This document shows positions 56,865 through 64,000 of a stretch of DNA of 64,000 bases, piece after piece. The position numbers were made by a program, and so were the translations under genes. Source of the DNA: Pictodentalium vernedei (lineage: Eukaryota > Mollusca > Scaphopoda > Dentaliida > Dentaliidae); contig CM062294.1 in the NCBI GenBank assembly GCA_031216915.1, positions 390,529,217-390,593,216 on the forward strand, given 5' to 3'. The notes under the pieces are model-generated. The model was not told where the DNA came from. It saw nothing but the letters and a program-made list of their open reading frames with translations, and did no database searches. How positions within the stretch are numbered: the first letter of the stretch is position 1; each line of letters starts with the position of its first letter.

Positions 56865-57384
56865 AACACATGTATATAATGTTTCAAGGCCTGGTCGAAC
56901 GGGCCTTCTCAATGAGTTTATACTACATATACCATATAGGCACACAAAGTGCATTCTGATAGAGACAGTCATGTGTAAACAGTTTTTCAAGCATAAGGGA
57001 GAATTCCACGACGCCAACAAAACTTACAAATCCACGTTTTACTTAGTTTATTTTTTCCTGCCCTAATTAGGTTGGAATACACCAGCAGGTGAAATTTAAG
57101 GTCCTCTTCCAAAAAACGCTCACGAGGGACTCCAAGCCTTTCGACAGAAGAATTAGACCCAGCCCACACCACCCCATACGTTCGGTGCGCCTGTGACCTG
57201 AAATTCTCTCAAGCTGGTCTGGAGGGACCAGTACGGTGTGATTAGCCAATTATTGCTCTATGCTCCGAAATGGCACCGCTTTCGAAAAAAACTTTGAGAT
57301 ATTGTGTATCATGAACACTGGTGATGTTGATATTCGTGTAGAACTGTATTCAAATTAGAAAAACATCCAGTTAACCACGCAGTA
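56865..57384. other. Unassigned DNA
   Basis: Nothing recognised. Confidence 0.3.
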
Positions 57385-57388
57385 TTAA

Positions 57389-57633
57389 CCCTTTACCTAA
57401 CGTAGAAAGCAGACGACACTTGCAAAAATAATTCTTGAATAACTAATTTTTTTCATTTTTTGTCTCAAAAACATAGGTTATGACCCCTCGTTGGAACGAG
57501 CTCGACGAGCTCGTTCCAACGAGGGGTCATAACCTATGTTTTTGAGACAAAAAATGAAAAAAAATAATGAAAATTAATTGGCGATTTTTGAGAATAGCGC
57601 TGGCCGGTTTTGGCCGTTACGTTGGGTAAAGGG
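57389..57633 (-). mobile_element. TTAA-MITE copy 13 (B-end first)
   Basis: TTAA at 57385-57388 and 57634-57637. Palindrome intact, tip CTCGTTGG/CCAACGAG. Confidence 0.9.
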
Positions 57634-57919
57634 TTAACTGTGTATTGTAATCTTATTTATATGTTCTATAACAGAAGTTAAGCTGAATAACTTTTATAGG
57701 TATGTCTGACAGATTTACAAGATTGAATACTTAACCTTCAAGTACGCATTGCGAACAATAAACCGATGTCTGACCTTCAGTTATTTATATTGTATAGGAA
57801 TTAATGGCTTCCTTAGTACCATCAGCATTGAGTGTCATTAAATTACAATTCACAAATGGTGGTCGGCCATAACGGAATCATCAACTGGTGATTGACTTCA
57901 TCTCTTGCATTTATAAATT

Positions 57920-58194
57920 TATGTGCAAGTGTTTAACAACAATTTCAACGGCCATGGTTATATTGTGTGGACAGTTGCGTGTGTGTGTGTGTGTGTTGGG
58001 GGGGGGGGGGGGAGCAACCGCAGAGAACCCATGAGCAGCGCCAGTACGGCCACTGTTGACAGGTCACTTTCCATGGGTGGGGAATATTTCCACATACTCA
58101 ATAATGTTAGATTCCAAACACTAAATATAGGAATAATCATCAAAAATTTAATTGATTGAAGCACCGGTTATACCCGGTGCTTCATTAATTAAAA

Positions 58195-58243
<49 letters not shown>

Positions 58244-58555
58244 TATTACCTGGTAAACAAATGCGTAGACATCACTTCCCACGCGTGCATTACGACAAGT
58301 TCTCGACGACTGTATTGTAACTGTCGGTCCAGTGTCAGACTCTCGAACTTACTCATCACGAACCAGCAGGGTTAGCACCGGCTGAAAGCATGTGTACCGT
58401 CAATGTGCATCACGCTCTGACACCATACTCCCACTTTCCAACTGGGATGAACTGTCTTGCCCCATGGCACAGCGTAGATTATGCGGATCACGATCGAACC
58501 TACGACCTTTCGATCTGAAGTTCAGTGTTCTAACCAGTGAGCCATCACGCCCGAA
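57920..58555 (-). mobile_element. tRNA-headed SINE with microsatellite inside
   Basis: Head on the reverse strand at 58555-58490 (GGGCGTGATGGCTCACTGGT, AGATCGAAAGGTCGTAGGTT), core CAGTTCATCCCAGTTGG in place, body to about 58315; 3'-like sequence at 57925-57970 and a (GAT)n run at 58195-58242. (TG)n plus G15 (57998-58012) lie in the 3' part. Confidence 0.6.
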
Positions 58556-58559
58556 CCCT

Positions 58560-59603
58560 TGCAGCCAAACTTTCACTGATTTATATATAAAGCATTGCAA
58601 ACTGTGCCTTAATGTACTCACGGGACGATATTACGATACAGATGCGATGCAGCAGAGCAAAAATGTTTAAGAGGGGCGTGCGACCCCTTTCGATCGCCCC
58701 TAAAAAAATCGTAATAACGTTGGTCGGGTATTTCCTTTACCTTAGGAAACAGGGAATAGCCCACAATTCATTTCCCTCAGTCATTTTAATCAGCAGCCTC
58801 TGAAGAGCGCAACAGTTCGCAACAGCAGCATGTTGGAATGCTGTGTTTCCACCTGTCTGTTACGTACAAATTTGTTACAATAATTTACTAGACACAAATA
58901 ATGTGTCTAGCGGCTGAAAAGAATAATCCATATATATGTAGTGCATTCCATCGTTTAAGTTTGTTTACAAAGGATACACAAATGGCGAGTTGAAAGAAAC
59001 TGAAAAGAAATTATCGTCGTGAGATGATTTACTCACTGAGGATAGAAATTAACTGGCAGAGTGCTACATTACTTATTTTTGATCATCAGAATGTATGCAC
59101 TGCATTTTCCTGTTACGATTTATGGGAAAGTGCCTAATGCCCCCCCCCCCCCCCCTCCCAAATTGAAACAAGACAAATCCATGCAGACAAAACAATTTCA
59201 CCCCAAAAATATCTGGAGCACATCAACTGATTATGAATCCTTCAAGTTGCGTTTCCTGCATTCATGGGAAAAGCAAAATATTAGCTCCCAGCACTCAAAC
59301 AGTTTACGTTTTTTTTTTCCAAACTAACATGGAGTGAATCAAAACCAATATCAAAGCAGTTGCCCCCCCCCCCCCCCCCCCACACCCGCCCCTTCGTAAT
59401 TGAAAGGAGACAACGTCTTGGAGGTGAATCAACCCTTCGTGTGACCTTCATGGTATAATATAGTATAGTACTAATTTGTTTCCTATAGACAACGATTATA
59501 ATGTTCGTGTTAGAAAATAATAAGGTCGCATCATTTTAACTTTATTATTCAAAAATCTTAGTGGTGTATAGCTCTTCAGACTACTTTGTCTGTCCTCAAA
59601 ACT

Positions 59604-59635
<32 letters not shown>

Positions 59636-60125
59636 GCAACAAATAAGAGAGGGAAATTGACTGGAGGAAGGAAAACTAAAACTACTGGTCGCGTACATGT
59701 TTTTTTCGCGGAATTCCCAACAAAAACACACCGATTTTCAATTTTTTATTTAGTTTGGGGCTCAAAATTCATCCGAAATTCCTTTCTTTTCTCTCTGGAA
59801 TATTGAACAAAGAGCTGTGAAGGATTAACAGAGAATGTGAATATCGATGAATTAATTGTCTTATTTAAATGAAAAATAAAATAACTCTAAATTTGTTTTC
59901 AGAAGCTTGATTATAAATTTATAAAGTTTCTCGCAGTATTTATTTAGCGCGCGTGTATATTGGGGTAATAATAATGCTCCAGATCACGCGACACTGAATT
60001 CTCAGTTAATTCAATTGACTTGAAAAACAAAGAAAAATGGAGCTGTAAATATACTGGATCCACTATTATGCGGAATTCGTTATTCATCTGGGATTCATCG
60101 TATTCAATGTTAACAATATTCGTGT
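58560..60125. other. Unassigned DNA
   Basis: C16 at 59140-59155, C19 at 59363-59381, G30 at 59604-59633. A half copy of hairpin H1 at 59105-59140. No gene recognised. Confidence 0.3.
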
Positions 60126-60129
60126 TGTG

Positions 60130-60820
60130 TTATGCCACCCCCCAAACTTAGAAGTACTTTTTAAAACCATTTTTGTTATAATACACCCACCCTCGATTAT
60201 ATTAGATGAGATGTCAGTGTGAATATTTTCCCCCATTTCGCGATGTGTCTTTTGCCTACATTTATGCATTCATCTTTGTTTATTTTGTGTGGAGGGGTTG
60301 GGTAGTTTTCCAAGTTTTTTTCGAATGGAGATTTTAACCCCCAAACTGTAGCCACCCACCATCTTGTGCAATAAGCCATGACAATTTTCGAGAACCACCA
60401 CTGACAATATTTGGAGATGGTGCCGAGGCAGTTCCCCTCAAATTCATCTAGGCTGCGGTGTTTTGTCCCAAGTTGAGTTTCGTAACGGTACGATTCGTCC
60501 AAAAAAGCTGATCTTTGGGGGTTTGGGTAGGGGTTTTTGTGTGGGAGGGGTGCCCTTTCAGGTGTTTTCGAAGGAAGATATTGACCCCGATAGCCTGGAA
60601 CCCTTTCCAAGCTTGAAATTATATTAAACTAATTTTTTGTGAATCACCAGTCACACTGCTTTGAAATGTGGCATTCGCCTTCTTTTAGTGAGAGAGATTG
60701 AACTTTGTTATGGAATGTTTTGATACGATGAGATTGCATGATATATGCTCAAAATAAAAGTTTTTGATGGGGATTTTTTCGCGAGCTTGTGCTTGCACAA
60801 AACGTTTGCTTGTTTTCTCT
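60130..60820. repeat. Dispersed repeat pair, copy A2
   Basis: Second copy of the sequence at 41147-41900. The minus-strand frame 60197-60610 keeps ..KNLENYPTPPHKINK.. and WGKIFTLTSHLI in the same register. Confidence 0.7.
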
Positions 60821-60824
60821 TGTA

Positions 60825-61200
60825 ACGATTTCTGTCGGTAATTGTTAAAATATGACCCCATTATCAATGTCTCCCGGTGTGATCTAAATATAAACTGAAA
60901 CAATTGGATAAGGTTGACTACCGATTAGAGTTCCGGTTCCGATTTTAACCCTGTTTTTGAGACAAGATTTACCAACATGGGTATTTCTGTTGCTGGGGGA
61001 AATACAATTATCCCCACTACCAATTTGCCAACGTGGGTATTCAGTTGCGTTCATATGGGCCTGAGTCGGGGTAAGCAAATCGTAATCATTCTAAATAATG
61101 GGCGCCATTTTTTATATTTGGGGAAGATGAGTCCTCATTTTTCTCAGATTATGGAGGAAAAGATCAAATTTGTGCATGTTGATGACTACTGCAGCGGTAT
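60825..61200. other. Unassigned DNA
   Basis: Nothing recognised. Confidence 0.3.
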
Positions 61201-61203
61201 GTG

Positions 61204-61266
61204 ATGACACGGATCTAGATCGAACCGTCGACCTTTCGATCTGAAGTTCAATGCCCCAACGAGCTC
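61204..61266 (-). mobile_element. SINE tRNA-like head fragment
   Basis: Reverse strand reads GGTGAGCTCGTTGGGGCATT, GAACTTCAGATCGAAAGGTC, GACGGTTCGATCTAG: A- and B-box-like motifs in order, without the body. Confidence 0.6.
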
Positions 61267-61533
61267 ACCGAATTAGTTTATAATTCTGCTTTTCCTCAGC
61301 TCCCAGAACCAATATGATCATTTTAACACCTATTAACCTGACGTCCTGACTATTTACACGTGATATAACATTGCAGGAGCACTGGTGGGACGGATAATAG
61401 TGAGCAGGGGGAGTCCAGACAGACGACATTTCACCAGAAGTACCTGCTAGTCCCCAAAACATCTTCCAAAAACAGTTTATGATGTTTAAAAGTTTCACGC
61501 CTATTTCCCTGACTTGTTCAAGTTGAACTTTAA

Positions 61534-61780
61534 CCATTTACCCAACGTAACGGCCAAAACAGGCCAGCGCTATTCTCAAAAATCGCCAATTAATTTTCAT
61601 TATTTTTTCATTTTCTGTCTCAAAAACATAGGGTATGACCCCTCGTTGGAACGAGCTCGTCGAGCTCGTTCCAACGAGGGGTCATAACCTATGTTTTTGA
61701 GACAAAAAATTCAAAAAAAGTAGTTGTTCTTTAAAAAAAATTTTTGCAAGTGTCGTCTGCTTTCCATGTTAGGTAAAGGG
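61534..61780 (+). mobile_element. TTAA-MITE copy 14 (A-end first)
   Basis: TTAA at 61530-61533 and 61781-61784. A-end CCATTTACCCAACGTAACGG; palindrome intact, tip CTCGTTGG/CCAACGAG. Confidence 0.9.
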
Positions 61781-61784
61781 TTAA

Positions 61785-62345
61785 AAAGTGAATGTTGGAG
61801 TGCATATGCAGCTAAATTCTGAATAATCTCATTCCATAAGCATGGCAATAAAATAAAAGCAATTATCATTATTGCAGTAACACAAAGCTCCATGACGGTT
61901 TTTGGAAATCAACAGTTATAACATAAAATCCTGAAATACCTGGGTGACGTGTTTATCGGCATCTGTTCCTCAAATGAATACGATTACATTGAAAAACACT
62001 TCAGTTAATTACCTACCTCAGTCCTTCAAGTGTTCTTTCACATGTTTTCTATAAATACGAAGTTATTTTGAATACACACGCTTTAACCGAGGTTATACCG
62101 AAATGATTTTATAGGAGCTTGTCCAAGCTACAGGAAGTCTTATTGCTTAAGATGCTATATAAGTAAGGGGAAATAGTTTACTCCGAAATTCCCAGATCTG
62201 ATATTACATAAATTTCAATTAAATATACACAAATGATACATGCAAATGAATGCTGTGATGTAAAGAATACGACAATTATGGAAGCGTATTAGTGCCAGTG
62301 AAGTGTAATGTTATATGGAAACCTATTAGTGTAGTGAAATGTTTT
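61785..62345. other. Unassigned DNA
   Basis: Nothing recognised. Confidence 0.3.
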
Positions 62346-62350
62346 CAGGA

Positions 62351-62797
62351 ACTTATCTCCTAATTAGGACTTAATTATCTCTTAATTAGGACTTATTAAC
62401 ACCTAATTTGGACTTAGTGTCACATAATTAGGAGATATTATCACCTAATTTGGACTTAAGTATCACCTAATTAGGAGATATTATCACCCAATTAGGACTT
62501 TTGTATCACCTAATTAGGAGTTATTATGATATTATCACCTAATTAGGACTTAAGTATCACCTAATTAGGACTTAAGTATCACCCAATTTGGGTATATTAT
62601 CACCTAATTAGGAGATATTATTACCTAATTAGGATTTAAGTATCACCTAATTAAGAGATATTACCATGTAATTAGAGTATACTATCACCTAATTAGGAAC
62701 TAAGTACCACCTAACTAGGAGATATTATCTCCTAATTAGGGCCCAAGTACCACCTAATTAGGAGATAATATCACCTTAATTAGGAGATAATCTTACC
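62351..62797. repeat. ~21-bp minisatellite rich in CTAATTAG
   Basis: About 20 copies of TATCACCTAATTAGGAxxTA-type units, with alternating GGAGATAT and GGACTTAAG spacers that give a 42-bp higher order in the middle part. Confidence 0.85.
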
Positions 62798-62803
62798 CAA
62801 TCC

Positions 62804-62963
62804 AAAATGACGTTTCGTGCCCATTTTCTCGTTTCGTACCCTAATGTTTGGTCGTTTCGTACCCAAAGTTCTGGACGTTTCTTAACCACGATTGGACGTT
62901 TCGTACGTAACGTCCATTATCAGGGTACCAAATGTCCAATCGTTGGTACGAAACGTCCATTTT
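62804..62963. repeat. Fold-back repeat with CGTTTCGTACC motifs
   Basis: AAAATGACGTTTCGTGCC at 62804 faces GGTACGAAACGTCCATTTT ending at 62963. Three more direct CGTTTCGTACC/CGTTTCTTAAC motifs lie between. G19 follows at 62965-62983. Confidence 0.65.
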
Positions 62964-62984
62964 CGGGGGGGGGGGGGGGGGGGC

Positions 62985-63445
62985 GGAACCTATGGTGTTT
63001 CCCTCAAGTTGACGTTCTGGATGGGGGCCGGACGTTGTGTAAAACTCCAAAATTAAAATGGATCGAAAGGGTTTGATCTGTCCCACAACAACTTTGGCAC
63101 GCTCGAACCATTCAAAGAGAATTTTTCAAATTTCAAAATGACTTTCAATTGTATTGTCTTTGAAAAGCCAGTCAGAAAAAAACCATCATATGGAGACTGT
63201 CAGCAGTGGACTCGTCCTGTGTGTGGAACTGGTGTCTCTGCAGCTTCCTATCGTGAAATTAAGTTCAGGGAATATGTGGTCAGTAGAATAGTATGTACCC
63301 AATCGTGCCTTATTACCAGGAGATTTGCTGGTGCAACTAGTGTTAAAATCCCCAAAACGTCGGTCCCGTTCAGCTGGATCCGGCAAGTGGTTCACGTATT
63401 GCATATATAGTATGCTATGGTATGTATAGTGATATATGTACACAC
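62985..63445. other. Unassigned DNA
   Basis: No gene recognised; two opposite frames (63138-63410, 63186-63443) overlap and neither has a known domain. Confidence 0.3.
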
Positions 63446-63449
63446 AGGG

Positions 63450-63732
63450 CTATGGGTATAGAGAACCACCGAACATCGATGAGCAACTGTCAGCTCCTCA
63501 ACATTCTAACTCTGTTCAAGCTCCGCTCAAGCAGGGTTACAGCGGTTGAAGACATGTGCACTATCGACGTGCAGTACGCCTTAGTACACGACGTCATCGT
63601 GCCCCCATTTAGGCAACCGGGATAAAGTGCCTTGCCCAAGGACACAACGCGTGTCGTCCCGGACGGGGTTCGAACTCGGTACCTCTAGCATAGAAGTCGA
63701 ACTGTCTACCACTGTGCCATCGCGCTCCTTTG
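63450..63732 (-). mobile_element. tRNA-headed SINE
   Basis: Reverse strand: AGCGCGATGGCACAGTGGTA (A-box), GGTACCGAGTTCGAACCCCG (B-box), core TGTCCTTGGGCAAGGCACTT, TATCCCGGTTGCC, GGCGTACTGCACGTCGATAG, body to 63450. It is the closest relative of the truncated copy at 44515. Confidence 0.85.
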
Positions 63733-63734
63733 CT

Positions 63735-64000
63735 TTGTACTATCCTATAACTGGTATAGGGAGTATCTGCTGCTGGACCAGGCAGGTATTGTAGGGGTGG
63801 GTGGGGTTAGTGCATGGTCGTCTAGTGCGGGAACGCGAGATAATCCTTGGTGGTTCAGATCGGTAGTAGTATAGTATGGGCGTTATATACCCATGTAGGT
63901 TCCATCTTATCCTTGTATTAACCTACCGATTGCTTTTTCCTATCCTATAACTGGTATAGGTAGTATCTAAAGCTGGGCTAAGCAGTAATGTGTGGTGGGT
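63735..64000. repeat. 200-bp tandem repeat running off the window
   Basis: TATCCTATAACTGGTATAGG occurs at 63741 and 63941, followed by similar text (GTATCT..GCTGG.C.A.GCAG..GTGG). Period exactly 200 bp; the array continues past the right edge. Confidence 0.7.

Noticed and set aside
62351-62797. Possible CRISPR array
   Set aside because: Units are contiguous ~21-bp repeats without unique spacers, in a eukaryotic context.

Overview
This is a eukaryotic, intron- and repeat-rich window with no sign of bacterial organisation. The best guess is a marine invertebrate, most likely a mollusc or another lophotrochozoan. The grounds are long tandem/dispersed repeats that begin 'TTAGCTCACCTG' or 'AACAAGAG..CC' next to GTCCGTCGTC runs, TIR elements starting AGTTATCTCCCC, SINEs with a TGTCCTTGGGCAAGRCACTT core, and an APE-type LINE carrying a 2A-like peptide. 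The species cannot be named from sequence alone.

Coding content is sparse. (i) 1-1589: the 3' part of a multicopy-type invertebrate gene with PIN/FEN1-like acidic motifs and a cysteine-rich CXC-like tail; it is cut by the left edge. (ii) 3018-5582, minus strand: a broken LINE with a hydrophobic leader plus 2A motif, an APE endonuclease and a reverse transcriptase, separated by two single-base homopolymer indels. (iii) 12223-13806: two degenerate gag/ORF1-like fragments sharing a Lys-rich '(S/P)PS..RDARRLEA' motif. (iv) 24362-24578: a convincing first coding exon of a short-chain dehydrogenase (retinol-dehydrogenase-like), ending in a GT donor just inside the TG(x)3GxG cofactor loop. No later exon was recognised.

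Almost everything else is mobile or tandem DNA. One MITE family with TTAA target sites (14 clear copies of about 230-250 bp, plus decayed relatives) is scattered over the whole window, seven copies in each orientation, each with a near-perfect central palindrome of about 100 bp. A SINE superfamily shares one body but has different heads: a 5S-rRNA-derived head at 15584 and tRNA-like heads at 22.5, 43.1, 55.0, 58.5, 61.2 and 63.7 kb. A non-autonomous hAT element with an 8-bp target duplication (29472-30168) has a relative at 33124. An element with poly-G terminal inverted repeats sits at 55512-56757 inside a dispersed repeat whose uninterrupted copy lies at 9.6 kb. Four large 'GCTCACC' elements built of ~170-bp tandem units lie at 19.5-21.1, 44.9-47.3, 47.35-48.8 and 50.2-52.3 kb. 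A composite satellite-like block fills 36.5-41.1 kb. Other arrays lie at 7.2-8.4, 26.0-26.7, 35.8-36.3, 49.7-49.9, 62.35-62.8 and 63.74-64.0 kb.

Three window-wide oddities stand out: about 30 uninterrupted G or C runs of 11-33 bases; a cluster of small miRNA-precursor-sized hairpins at 32.2-35.2 kb with relatives elsewhere; and a 100-N gap (53079-53178) whose two flanks are identical for 113 bp, which points to an artefactual gap.
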